In this document: positions 28,801 to 38,995 of the stretch, in pieces | Layout: every line of letters starts with the position of its first letter | How positions within the stretch are numbered: position 1 is the stretch's first letter | From: Apostichopus parvimensis | Taxonomy: Eukaryota > Echinodermata > Holothuroidea > Aspidochirotida > Stichopodidae | DNA: 39,737 bases | Reading direction: 5' to 3' | Assembly (NCBI GenBank): GCA_000934455.1 | Contig: KN887822.1 | Location: 7,043 to 46,779, forward strand | The notes under the pieces: generated by a model | What the model was told of the DNA's origin: nothing | What the model saw: only the letters and a program-made list of their open reading frames with translations | Databases searched by the model: none | Made by a program: the position numbers and the translations under genes

Positions 28801-31800
28801 TGGCGGAGCGTCCATACAGTCATGGGGGGCGGATGCCCCCCCTGACGGACTCAAATGGACTGCTGGCGCCCTTTTCAGCTTTTTACCACTTTTAACTTAT
28901 TCGCGATTATTTACTTTTTTATTGCGCTCTCATCTACCTATTGACATTTGTCACATTTTGTTGGCGATGACACCTATTTATTCTTTGTTTCTCTGCAAAT
29001 TAGCAAGGCCAGGAAAGGGTTATTTCCGGCGATCTAGGAAGTCAAAAAATTTCGGTACGCTCCGCGCAAACCCGTGGTGGCGCTCCGCTTAGATAGTGTC
29101 GAAAGCGCCCCTACAGACCATTCTCGCCCCCCTTGACCAATACCCCTAGCTCCGCCACTGCAAGCACGGACGGGTTACATTTACGCACGATAATTTGGAA
29201 CAGTCTATGTACTGTAACGAAAACGACTGTATTCCTTAATTTTGTTTTTACTCTTCTTTATTGTTTGAATCAACGGCTGTGGAGCTTAGTCTACGCCTTG
29301 CGACATTTCATGACACAGCCGCACTCGTCAGTCGTTGATTCACATATGTTTTCACTGTTGGAATTTTCCATGATGATTTTTTTCCTGCATATGATAAGAA
29401 AAGACATGTGCGGGGAGTCGACCAGATGAAGATCCGGCCGGTAGGGCGTATTTCATTGGACCAAGTTCGGCGCTACAGTACGGATGGGGGGGGGGGATGG
29501 GAGGTACAGAATACAGCACAGCACCTGTTGGAGGTCTTGAAACACCTGTTTGGTACACAAGGAAAAGGCGTTGGATGGCACGTGTGTGAACATTGGTAAC
29601 AATACATGTATGGATTTTTGTCTAGCAAGGAATCTGCAGTTTCTGTTAGCGATGCAATGTGGTCTAACTAAGAGAAACCCGGCTGGTAAAACATGCTTGA
29701 AGTAGGTCTAAGACATGTGAGTAAAATACAGACATATTTTCATGCCCAGCTTTCTGTACCTACTGTCAGAGAGATCGGCAAGTTTTAAAACAATCCATAG
29801 TAAACTAATTGATGGGATAATCTGGTCTCAATCTCATAGGGCTGTACTGTGTAAACATTTAAATGAACAAACTCAGTTTAGAATTATCTTCTTATCATTT
29901 AAACGTATCAAAATTTGTGATATACTTCAATAGAGCAATTACCAATGAGTTAAATCTTACTTATATTACCCGAAACATCATGCCAAATACAAACACTTTT
30001 CCTTTAAAGAAAAACACAACTTCTTCTGAGAAGAACCAAACTTTCTTCCAATCCTACAGATTATTGCTTTTGTTTGAAAATAAATATATCATAACAATCA
30101 ACTGCAAGGTACAGGGTTAACAACACTCCATTACAGAGATTTTCATGCTCACTACTTTCACAATGCCACAGAGCTTTTGCGGTTCTAAGATGTCACTCTC
30201 TTTACAAATGAGAATACCATTTCAAGAAAGGAATACCCCAAACTTCTTTTTAACAGACCGCTACTTGACAAATTAAAGTCATTCCCTAGTCCCATTGTAT
30301 AATAATACCCACATTTTACTACGGCTAATTGCTTTAACTCGCAAGTACAGTTTCCCACCAAATGGTTCTCAAGAGTTCCTTTTCACACCAGTAGTTTGTC
30401 AAATAGTAATAATCATAATTAGCAGTAATTTTTACAACGCTTAAGCGACCACTAATGTGGGTAAGCCTGCAAGGGCTCATGGATAACAACTTAAATGTCG
30501 GGTGGCTTCCAATTCAACATGTTAACACAAATTTGGAATCTTTCAATTTAGAAAGTCATTTCAGATGGGAAAACCATAGATTGCTCTTGGATGAAAAATC
30601 CACCTTAATATGACCCGGCCGGGTATCGAACCCGGAACCTCAAAATTGCTAAGCCTCATTGCTTCAAATGCCACCGCCTTTATCTACTCGGCCACAGCAA
30701 TGCTCTAACAAGTTATTTTGGGAAGAAACCGATTCTGCGCAATAGGTATACTCATTCCCTTTTTTGTTAGTAGTAGTAGCACTGTCTTCTACAAAATGAA
30801 TACCGGTATCTGTTTTTGCTGATACTGACGCACCCTACCTGCTACTGTAGTGTATTATTGATCATAAACTATACATGTTTTATTATTCTAGCTAACATTG
30901 ATTGCTGTGACATTATTCCAGATGAGCAATTCTAGCAGAGAAGTAAAGTACATTTATTACCTGGTGGTCTACTTGTCTGTTGAAAGGTTTTCATTCCCTT
31001 GCCTTCATTAGTAACATCTGTATTCGTTGTTTTATCCAGGTTACTTGGCACAATCCTAGAAGGAGTATTTTCACCGCCCAATAATTGTCCAATGCCTGGA
31101 AAATGTTCCCTTGATCTTGAATCTTCAAATAGTGTATCTCTCTGGTCATTCAATTGTTAAATTAAACAAACATCCATAATAGGAACAAACATGACATGGT
31201 GATACTGTACATCTGACATACATGTAACAAATAGTGATCTATTCCCGTATCAGTATTAACCTGCAAAACATGACATGGTTACATCTAACATACATGTAAC
31301 AAAGTGTGATCAATTCTTGCATCAGTATCAACATTCATGGTCTCATTATGTAATTAATATGAGCAAAATTATACAGTTTAAACATGGCCTTAATCCACCA
31401 ATCATAAAGGAAGTGAACTATAAACTGACCTAGAGCTACTCACATATACATGTTAACAATGATGTTAACAGTAAAATATATACAAATGTGTGTTTTGTTT
31501 CCAGGGTTATCTTAGTTTTGAAATAAATATTAGAGGATTATTGAACAGTATGTCACTATCAATAAGTATCTGTACAAGTTGAAACAGCTAGATGCTGGAT
31601 AATGTGGCATAATCTATATATCTGAAATCTTCAACAAGTATGAGAGCTTAAAATTAAACTAACTTCAATCGGCACACCATCTGGGTACTTCTTTTGCAGT
31701 TCTGACGGAAAGAAGCCATCCATAAGGTCTTGAACACATTGCTGGAACAAAAGTTTAAAATGTCAATAATTTTCTAATTGTATATGATCTTGTAAAATAG

Positions 31801-34800
31801 CAGTCTGTATCCATCGTTTGAGAGACACAGAGAACTCAATAGAATCTGTTCCACCTATTTAATTATGGAAGGGTAAATAGATAGCATGTTACAATTAGCA
31901 AAACAATGACTTTAATGAAATCATTAATCTGAACTTGAAGTTGGATAATTGACACAGAGCATCTGGCAACCAGCCCCATGATAGGTTGTATGACAGTAAG
32001 CATGATGAAGCAATTAATGGCCAGTTTCCAGAAATGTTACTTCAAATACCAACAGGTAAAAAAAAAAGCCAGTGATTGATCAAACTTAGACAGTCCATGA
32101 GATATTTGCACCAATAAAAACAGCAGAAGGTAATTAATGATTGTATTCAAATTTGATGACCAGACATTACACATTTAATGGTATAAGACATGTGCAAAAC
32201 TAGAAATGTTATCACTTGTCTTTACTTCAGGAAATGAAGGTTGAAAGGCTATTTATGTGCAATGATATGTAATTAATTATACTTAAAATATAACAAAATT
32301 ATTGCCAACTATTGCATGTTTGCTGATCTCATCTGATGTACATATATAAATATGGAAGAGAAGAAAGTGAAGGTCTACACACGTACTTGAGTTTCTTGGT
32401 TCTCAAAAGAACGAAAAGGTCCATTAAACATGAATATACCATTGGCAAATATAGTCAGTGGTATCGACTCCTTGGTTGTAAGCTTTGCCCCTTTGACAGT
32501 GTGTTGAACCCTTTTCTCTCCCTCTCCTCCAAGGACATTTAGCTCTCTTACATTCTTGACAATTTTGTCAAAATCAACATGAAAGTTTGTACTTCCGACA
32601 ATGGACACATCTGTGAATAAGAATAGGTCATTCATAGGTATGAGAGGTAATTCATAGTTTGTGATCCACAGATAGTATGAAAGAATGAGTGTTGGGGTAC
32701 TAGATGGTGTAGATGTGCCATCTAAACTTTTACATGGGGCTGGAGAGGTAATCCTGACAAGATGGCCATAAAGCATATCACTGCAGCACTACTGGCTGAG
32801 TTTGTTCCAGGCTAACTTTTATTTGGATCATCTAGGCATGAAATACTTTCCTTTTACTTTAGAAAGCCCTTCAAGCTGTTTCACATGTCTTTTTAATACA
32901 TACCAGGTTTCCAAACATTTTCCCGCACATCAGCTAATTCTTCATAAACACCAGCCACCTGGGAATGTGAGGAACCAACAAAGACCATCCCATAATCGGC
33001 AAGAAAATCCTGTCAAGATTTAATAGAAGTATGAAGTTAATATGCTGATGTCTTCATAAAGTTCACTTAATATTGGAGAATATTACAGAGTATTAGAATC
33101 TATACCCTATTGACTAAATATATGAATAACATGGGTCAATGATTTAGACCGTCCCTAATCTTTGACTTACTGTACTGAGGCATACGTTTACCTTTTTACA
33201 CAATGATTCACTTCATACCTAAGATAATTAGTGGCATTAAGGAGACACAAACACAACCACCATTATTATCTCATCTCCCTACCCAAGTACACATAATGTA
33301 TAGGGAGATGAGATATTGTACTTCACCCCACATCAGAAATGTGAGGAAGTGTGTGAGTGAGTGAGCAAAAACATGTGTCCTGAACTCTTCCTAGTCCGAT
33401 CAAGTTCAAACTTGGTGGGTAGGTGCCTGAACATGTAAACTTGTTCCCAGGGATTGGTAATGTCATAGGTCAAATGTCAAAAAACTTATTGTTTAGTATT
33501 TTCTGCATGTCAACATGTTGGAAATGGCATTAACCCCATGAAATGTTGATAATGATGAGAAAAATTTGAATAGGACAGATTTAGGTGTTTAGGGTCAGGG
33601 TCAAATGTCAATTGAGTTAAAAGGTAAAATCTGCTTAAACCGCGAAAACGTGTCGAAACTCCTAGACCATATGTCCAATCACGTACAAACTTGGTGGGTA
33701 GGTGACTGCCCATTTACTGTTAACGCATGACTGGGTGATTGGTGATGTCAAAGGTCAAATAAACAAAACTATTTTTAGCCATTTTCTGCTTGTCATTATG
33801 TTGTAAAAAGTCATTAAATCACAAGTATGTAGAGAATAATGGGACAAATTTTAGAATAGTACTTATACAGTTGTTAAAGCTCAATGTAGATCCATTCCAA
33901 CATAGAGGAGATGACATCTTCAACTCCATGGATTGCCATCTTGTTGGTCTTTGTAATAGGGATAACTGTCAGATAACTGCCTCAAATAGCAAAGACAAAT
34001 CTTATTCCATATGTGAGATATCACAGAGTGGTTCTACACACACAAGCATGAAGACTTTATCAAGTCTAAATATGATATCATCTAGCCACATGCGCTTCAA
34101 TTCTGAGTGTCTTTGATTCCTTGCTGGAAGCAAAGGAACCTTGGCGTGTCAGGTTGGCGTGTGCGTCTGGGACACTTGCTTGGGTCTGCGTTAACTCAAC
34201 AACTGAATGATGGATATATGTAATACTTGCCATGTAACTGTATTATAATGAGAAGGTGTTCCCAACCTTTTTTTGCGCTGACCTTAGGAATATTAATGAG
34301 GTAATGGGGTCAAACATAAAAAACTTAACATTGCAATAACTCTGCAACATTACGTCAGATTTGAACCAAACTTGGTATACAGTTGTTGGTTCACATAATT
34401 TGGGCACGAATTTGTTGGGCCAAATATTTTGGGACCATTTGGGACCACATTTTCTTTACACTGCAATATCTCTACAACTGTAGGCCTAAGTCAGATTGTA
34501 GCCAAACTTGGTATACAGTTGTTTGAAAATAGCTGGTATATATAGGCCTAATTTGGGACCATCTGGGGCCCAAAAACTTCCAAGCTTATTTTTGTGCCAG
34601 GTGGACTCAAATCTAATTTCCACCTCAAATGCATTTTGGGATACATTCTTTAGTTCCCAATTGTGGGGCCATTTGAGCCCACATTTTCTTTACATTGCAA
34701 TAATTCTGCAACCTTAAGTCAGACTGTAACCAAACTTGGTATACAGTTGGTTAATTGCTGGTACATGTAGGCCATCTGGGCCCCAAAGACTTCCACACCC

Positions 34801-37800
34801 ATTTTTGGGCTGGGTGGGCACACATTTTATTTCCACCTCAGATTTGCATTTGGGACACATTCTTTGGGCTTGAATTTGTGGGGCCAAATATTTTTTGGAC
34901 CATTTGGACCTACATTTACAACAAGGAAGTAAAAGGTTTCACACCCTACTGACATTATAACATCACAGGATATCTCACAAACAGAACAAGATATTGCTTA
35001 GTTGTTCTTCACAATGATCTTTTCCATAACTAAAGTTTGAGGCATCTCTTAGGCCTGAATCCTCACTGTACTACACCAGCTAACTGCAAAAGTCTCATAG
35101 GCCTGCATGTGTCCACACTGCACATTGACTACAACAACTAACTGCAAAAGTCTCGTAGGCCTGAATCCTCACTGTACAGTGACTACACCAACTAACTGAA
35201 GAAGTTTCATAGGCCTGTGTCCTCACTGTACAGTGACTACATCAACTACCTACAGAATTCTCTTAGGCCTGTGAGTAGATTGATACTAGTTTGATCATTG
35301 TTCTTGTAACATGAATACCTCCATCTCCTTTATTTGGTTCTGTAGCTCAACACACTTTGTTTCCAATTCCTTTAGCTTCTGGGTGTTGTTTTCTTGGTGA
35401 TCTATGGGAATAAGACAGAATAATCTTTACTTTTCTGCAATGGCTTGGCTTGTCCATGGAATGTGCTTAGTTGCTATTTGACAGTTTAAATCACAGAATT
35501 CAAGAGGAAACAGCATATCTTGTACTAATGGTATGAAAATATCAAGTGTGACGACTGTCTTTAATCCTCTTGTATCATTGTATTAAGAGTTTGCGGATTG
35601 AAATCTATGATGACATGGGCTTGCCAGCTATTTGATCATCCCAGGGGTCAACTAACAAAGATACTCAATCTAAAATACATACTCTAATCTAAAATACATA
35701 CTCCTATCCGGAATACATACCCATCTTAAATGCATATCCATCTAAATTGCATTCTCCTTAATGCATACTCCTATCTAACATACATATTCTTGCAAAATAC
35801 ATACTCCATCTTAGATACATACTCCCATGTAAAATGCATATTCCATCTTAACTGCATTCTCCTATTAAAAATGCATACTGCCATCTACAATACATACTCC
35901 CATCTAATATACTCTACCAAATACATGTTCCTATTTAAAATACATACCCCTCTAAATACATACTACAAGCTAACATGCATACTCCTTCCAAAATACATAC
36001 TCCATCTAAATACATATTCCAAATAAAATGCATACTCCCATCAAAAATATATACTCCCATCTGAAATACATACTCCATCTAAATTGCATACTCCATCTAA
36101 ATACAAACTCCCACACAAAGTATATACTTCATCTAAACTACATAGTCCATCTAAATACATACTCCAATAAAAAATATATACTCCCATCTAAAATACATAC
36201 TCCATCTACATTTCATACCCCATCTAAACTACATACTTCCATATAAAGTACATACTCCATCTAAATGCATACTCCCATAAAAAATATATACTCCGATCTA
36301 AAACACATACTCCATCTAAACTACATACTTCTATATAAAGTACATACTCCATCTAAATACATACTCTCATCTAAAATACATACTCCATCTACATTCCATA
36401 CCCCATCTAAACTACATCCATATAAAGTGCATACTCCATCTAAATGCATACTCCTTCAAATATGCATACTTTATCTAAAATATATTGTTCCATCTAAAAC
36501 ATTTCTCCGTCTAAAATACATTATGGGTGCATGAAGCCATTCAGAGAGTCAGCTCCCTATCCACATCTACATTGGCATTGAAGGTCACATAGGGAAGAGA
36601 TTGCAACAATAAGCTCCCTCTAGTTGTTACTTTCCACCCAAATCTTCCTCCTATTCAGCAAATCACCTCTAACAACCACACCATTCTCCTTACTTCAGAT
36701 AGACTCCAACGAGCCGTCCCTGAAAACCCATCATTGCCAACAGACATCCATGCAATCTACGGGACCTTTTTGTTCGTGCTGCTGTTCCACCTCTAACTTC
36801 TAACCCTACACCCATTCAGCATGGTACTTTCAAAGGTGATTGTACCTCGAGATGCATCATCTGCAGTGACCACATTGTTGAATCCAATTCCATCACCAGC
36901 CACAGCACCCAACTCACACACAAGTATGGGTCACAACCAAAACCACCCTCAAGAAGTGGTTCTATGGTCACAGATCCACAGTCAACACCATGAAGACTGA
37001 GACCCCAGTTGGAGAACACTTTAACCTTCCCAACCATACCATTAATGACATGTCCCCACACCACTCAACCTCATGGACTCAACATTCAGGAAGGACATGA
37101 CTAACCTTTCTTCTGCTCCCCCCCTCCCCCTCCCCATGTTCTCCCTCTGTCACCCCTCTTCTCCTAGCTGTCTTCACCTTTTTTTGTCCACCTTTCTTTC
37201 TTTGTCCTTCTCTAGTTTACTCCCTACCCTCTTCCCTTAATCTTCTCTTTGTCCCTCTTCAGTTGATCTCCTACCTCTCCTCTTCCCCTGTTGCATTCTC
37301 TCTTCTCTCCACTCTTTGTCAACTAAACCTCTTACATCAATCTCTTTTGTGTTCACCCTGCTCATTAACCTATCTGTATTCTGTGCTTGTAATTTGTCCC
37401 TTGTATTTTCTGTTACTTGTCATTGAGCCTCTGAAGAAGATCCTGCTAGGATTAAAACGTCTGGCCCACTTAATTTTACACATTTTATTTTATTTTAAAA
37501 TATATTAGATCTTAAAATTAAATAATATGGCAGAATTATAAACTACAGTACTTGTTACTATGCAATAATTTCCAAATAAAAGCTCGCTGCTCACCCATAC
37601 TTGAATACTTTTCTTTCAGCTTCACTTTTTCTTGAAGAATTCCAATTTTCTTGTCCTGTTATTCAAGAAATGAAAAGTTAACTTTGTATCCCAAAAAAGG
37701 TTTTTAATAATGGGTATATAATTCATACATGTGCAAACTTCAAATCTAGTCTGGATCTGACTGCATTACACTGGGATAACTGGAAGTTCTGCACAAGAAA

Positions 37801-38995
37801 ATCTCAAATATTAAAAAATATTTCACCTTCTGTAACCACACACTGGTATGAACAGACAACTCATTATATTTGGAAAACTCAGGCAAAACTTAGGGAGTAA
37901 CATAAATCTGAAAAAGTTCACAAACATATCAGCCAGGGTTATTGCAACAGTAAAAGCACCATTAGCTGTTGGGTTAAAAAATAAATGACATGTAATCATT
38001 AATTCATGGTTGCTTTGTTTCTACAGTAGTTAGTTTAGCAGCAGCCATATTTCAAGATCTAAATTCAGACATTTTTGGGTAGTTTTAAGTTGAAAAAGAC
38101 TGCAAACCTTGTAATGCAGGCTACATAATGCAATGTCTAAGCTTTCACAGAAGATAGAGTTCTTCTGTTTTATTTTAGCACTTACATGTCTAGTTTAATC
38201 ATTTTACTCACTTTCTCTATAACTTCTTTGGCATAAAGTTGTACTTGGAGTTCTAGTTTGGCTATCTTGTTCATCATTCCATTCATAAGGTCAAAATCTG
38301 AGGGCGCTGCAATATAATTGGAAAAACATAAGTGATACAAGTATGTCATAAACAGGCGATGTGATTCTTTGCCATGTTACAGCAGTTAATGCAGATTTTC
38401 AACTTTAGTCTGCAAATGACCTTTAACATACACAGACTTAGTGATGGAATTCTGGTAGTTGGTGAATTAACACACTACATCTGATGATAAGTTCATCTTT
38501 ACTTTACTGCCAAGTTATGTGAAGCAAGTTTTTCATGTTCTAACCTTCAATGACCTCTACTGAACTTTACAAAAAACAACATTCTTGTACTCACCAAGCT
38601 GGATTTACATGTTAGTATGAACTTCTACCAAGTTTTACTTTTGGATGCAATCAAGTCAACAAGGTTTTCTTAATTTGATCTCTGTTGACCTTGCTCTGCC
38701 ACTATACTGAACATTCAAATAACTATTAAAACCATCAGCAATAGATACTTTACAGCATAAGAGGACATTACTGTACTAACAAAATGAAATTACTTTGTTG
38801 CTCTCAGCCATTGCATTGCTATAAAGTTCATCCATTCACTTTAATGAGCTATCCAGGAAGACTCACCCGAGGCGGCGTCTTGTCGTTGACCATCTAACTT
38901 TGGTAAGTGGGGGCGCCCTCTCAGAACTGATGAATCACTCTTACTGCTCTGTTGGGATGGAGATCGTAGAACGTCATCCAGTATTTTATCTGTGA
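25770..38995 (-). CDS. UBXN11: UBXN11-like protein: coiled coil, SEP and UBX domains (11 exons, 5' end beyond window)
   Basis: Exons in transcript order: 38995-38867, 38307-38212, 37655-37595, 35401-35319, 33009-32904, 32610-32387, 31741-31664, 31141-30961, 27348-27245, 26613-26408, 25896-25770. They give about 463 residues when the extra base in exon 2 of the series is discounted. Order: a PSDFDLM segment (about 44), a charged coiled coil (to about 122), a DFLADYG motif, a SEP domain (about 207-281, with NGIFMFNGPFR and LMDGFFPSELQ), an EQFLNKLP segment, and a C-terminal UBX domain (about 386-460). UBX domains usually bind p97/VCP; UBXN11 (socius) has been linked to Rnd GTPases. The upstream exons are not identified. 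Two anomalies are noted: a +1 frameshift at 38279-38281 and a missing acceptor at 31151-31155. Confidence 0.87.
26408..26613 (-). CDS. UBXN11: UBXN11-like exon J, first half of UBX domain
   Basis: Acceptor TTCTGTTACAG, donor GTGAGA, ending phase 2. After a variable polar stretch it encodes ATLRVKSETGDQTFIIKM and KIQDLRDQLDR, the first strands and helix of the ubiquitin-like UBX fold. Confidence 0.95.
27245..27348 (-). CDS. UBXN11: UBXN11-like exon I
   Basis: Acceptor TCTCTCCTCCAG, donor GTTAGT, ending phase 0. Encodes MSMEQFLNKLPPSVLKDGKV, which matches the segment between the SEP and UBX domains in human UBXN11 (EKFLNRLP). Confidence 0.92.
28798..29160. mobile_element. hAT-like element, 363 bp
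   Basis: Begins CAGTGGCGGAGC and ends GCTCCGCCACTG, a perfect 12-bp inverted pair. A perfect 8-bp direct repeat CAAGCACG flanks it (28790-28797 and 29161-29168). No coding capacity. An internal stretch (about 29055-29100) is the inverse of part of the element at 776-1795. Confidence 0.92.
30403..30702 (-). mobile_element. tRNA-derived SINE
   Basis: On the minus strand the head reads GCTGTGGCCGAGTAGATAAA (A box, plus 30683-30694), then an arm with TTTGAAG, then GGTTCCGGGTTCGATACC (B box, plus about 30621-30638). The pattern is closest to a tRNA-Ser type head with degenerate stems. A non-tRNA body follows and the tail is ATT/AAT-rich near 30403-30425. It is not a functional tRNA gene, because the anticodon stem does not pair. 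Confidence 0.75.
30961..31141 (-). CDS. UBXN11: UBXN11-like exon H, end of SEP domain; 5' boundary uncertain
   Basis: The nearest in-phase AG acceptor (ATGACCAG) gives an exon starting RDTLFED and continuing to FPGIGQLLGGE, ending phase 1 before GTAATA. However, the preceding codons read NDQ in frame, and NDQRDTLF fits the conserved SEP pattern D-x-R-D-x-x-F. The true boundary may therefore be at 31150 or 31153, where no AG is present. Confidence 0.8.
31187..31325. repeat. tandem duplication of about 70 bp in intron G-H
   Basis: Two copies share AACATGACATGGT, ACATACATGTAACAAA and TGCATCAGTAT-type words. The array sits just upstream (in transcript order) of the problematic exon H acceptor. 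Confidence 0.7.
31664..31741 (-). CDS. UBXN11: UBXN11-like exon G, SEP core
   Basis: Acceptor TTTTGTTCCAG, donor GTTAGT, phase 0 at both ends (26 codons). Encodes QDLMDGFFPSELQ and YPDGVPIE, the most conserved part of the SEP domain. Confidence 0.95.
32387..32610 (-). CDS. UBXN11: UBXN11-like exon F, start of SEP domain
   Basis: Acceptor TCTTATTCACAG, donor GTACGT, ending phase 0. Encodes HVDFDKIVKNVRELNVL, then the SEP start with IPLTIFANGIFMFNGPFR. The open frame extends past the acceptor into the intron, but the homology does not. Confidence 0.93.
32904..33009 (-). CDS. UBXN11: UBXN11-like exon E
   Basis: Acceptor AAATCTTGACAG, donor GTATGT, ending phase 1. Encodes DFLADYGMVFVG and ENVWKP, equivalent to the human FLSDYGLQWVG and FWKPGD segments. 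Confidence 0.9.
33267..33315. repeat. perfect 15-bp inverted repeat (hairpin)
   Basis: TATCTCATCTCCCTA (33267-33281) and its exact complement (33301-33315) flank a 19-base loop. It lies in intron D-E at the edge of a diverged tandem repeat. Confidence 0.85.
33345..33800. repeat. two diverged tandem units (about 285 bp) in intron D-E
   Basis: Both units contain CAAACTTGGTGGGTAGGTG, then GATTGGTAATGTCATAGGTC or a variant, then TTTCTGCATGTCAACATGTT or a variant. The array is non-coding. Confidence 0.7.
34325..34925. repeat. three diverged tandem units in intron D-E
   Basis: Each unit carries AACCAAACTTGGTATACAGT or a variant (near 34363, 34501, 34730) followed by GGGCCAAATATTTTGGGACC and CACATTTTCTTTACATTGCA-like words. 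The open frames here are repeat artefacts. Confidence 0.75.
35040..35280. repeat. diverged tandem repeat, about 65-bp units, in intron D-E
   Basis: Four units share CTCATAGGCCTGAATCCTCACTG-like sequence (quoted in part: AGGCCTGAATCCTCACTG) and ACTACACCAACTAACTGCAA or variants. It ends about 40 bp before exon D on the plus strand. Confidence 0.7.
35319..35401 (-). CDS. UBXN11: UBXN11-like exon D, coiled coil
   Basis: Acceptor ATTCCCATAG, donor GTATTC, ending phase 0. Encodes heptad-like sequence including KLKELETKCVELQNQIKEME, which leads directly to the DFLADYG motif. Confidence 0.88.
35665..36525. repeat. AT-rich minisatellite of about 18-20 bp units in intron C-D
   Basis: Dozens of irregular copies of ATACATACTCCATCTAAA and relatives. 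Because the unit lacks stops in some frames, it creates plus-strand frames of 70-100 codons rich in Y, L, H and N; these are artefacts. Confidence 0.92.
36540..37465 (+). mobile_element. Penelope-like retroelement, degenerate 3' part
   Basis: Plus-strand fragments in shifting frames read QHGTFKGDCTSRCIICSDHI (36807-36866) and ETPVGEHFNLPNHTIND (36990-37050), patterns I know from the region between the reverse transcriptase and the GIY-YIG endonuclease end of Penelope-like elements. The middle seems deleted or frameshifted. It is followed by a pyrimidine-rich tract (37100-37340) and a short tail motif with a small stem (ATCCT/AGGAT) at 37431-37460. It lies antisense to the host gene and is not functional. 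Confidence 0.7.
37100..37340 (+). repeat. pyrimidine-rich tract
   Basis: Long runs of C/T with few purines, within the 3' part of the Penelope-like remnant. Such tracts can adopt triplex structures; here it is most likely retroelement untranslated sequence. Confidence 0.7.
37595..37655 (-). CDS. UBXN11: UBXN11-like exon C, coiled coil
   Basis: Acceptor TTGAATAACAG, donor GTGAGC, phase 0 in and phase 1 out. Encodes DKKIGILQEKVKLKEKYSSM, a coiled-coil segment corresponding to the human KDQKIAALEDLV region. Confidence 0.87.
38212..38307 (-). CDS. UBXN11: UBXN11-like exon B, with +1 frameshift
   Basis: Acceptor TTATATTGCAG, donor GTGAGT. The upstream part reads PSDFDLMN and the downstream part MMNKIAKLELQVQLYAKEV, both matching the UBXN11 coiled-coil start, but in different frames. 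One extra base in a run of three C (plus strand 38279-38281) accounts for the shift. Without it the exon fits the flanking phases. Confidence 0.85.
38867..38995 (-). CDS. UBXN11: UBXN11-like exon A (first in window)
   Basis: Acceptor ending TTTTCAG, donor GTGAGT. It enters with two bases of a split codon and exits phase 1. It encodes a Ser/Gln/basic linker starting TDKILDDVLRSPSQQ, open throughout, which joins to the PSDFDLM segment of the next exon. Confidence 0.8.

Larger units (their letters stand above)
27349..30960 (-). other. UBXN11-like intron H-I with transposon remnants
   Basis: This 3.6-kb intron holds a hAT-like element (28798-29160), a tRNA-derived SINE (about 30403-30702) and a patch with repeated ACCAGGTATATC-type words (about 28420-28560). 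The stretch 29170-29600 keeps many CpG sites; a short minus-strand frame there reads MENSNSENICES but has no clear splice donor. No further exon is supported. Confidence 0.55.

Noticed and set aside
30612..30700. Possible tRNA-Ser gene on the minus strand
   Set aside because: A and B boxes are present, but the anticodon and acceptor stems do not pair and a non-tRNA body follows. It is a SINE head.
35730..36534. Three plus-strand open frames of 72-98 codons
   Set aside because: They are translations of the CATACTCCATCTAAA-type tandem repeat, with strongly biased Y/L/H/N composition.
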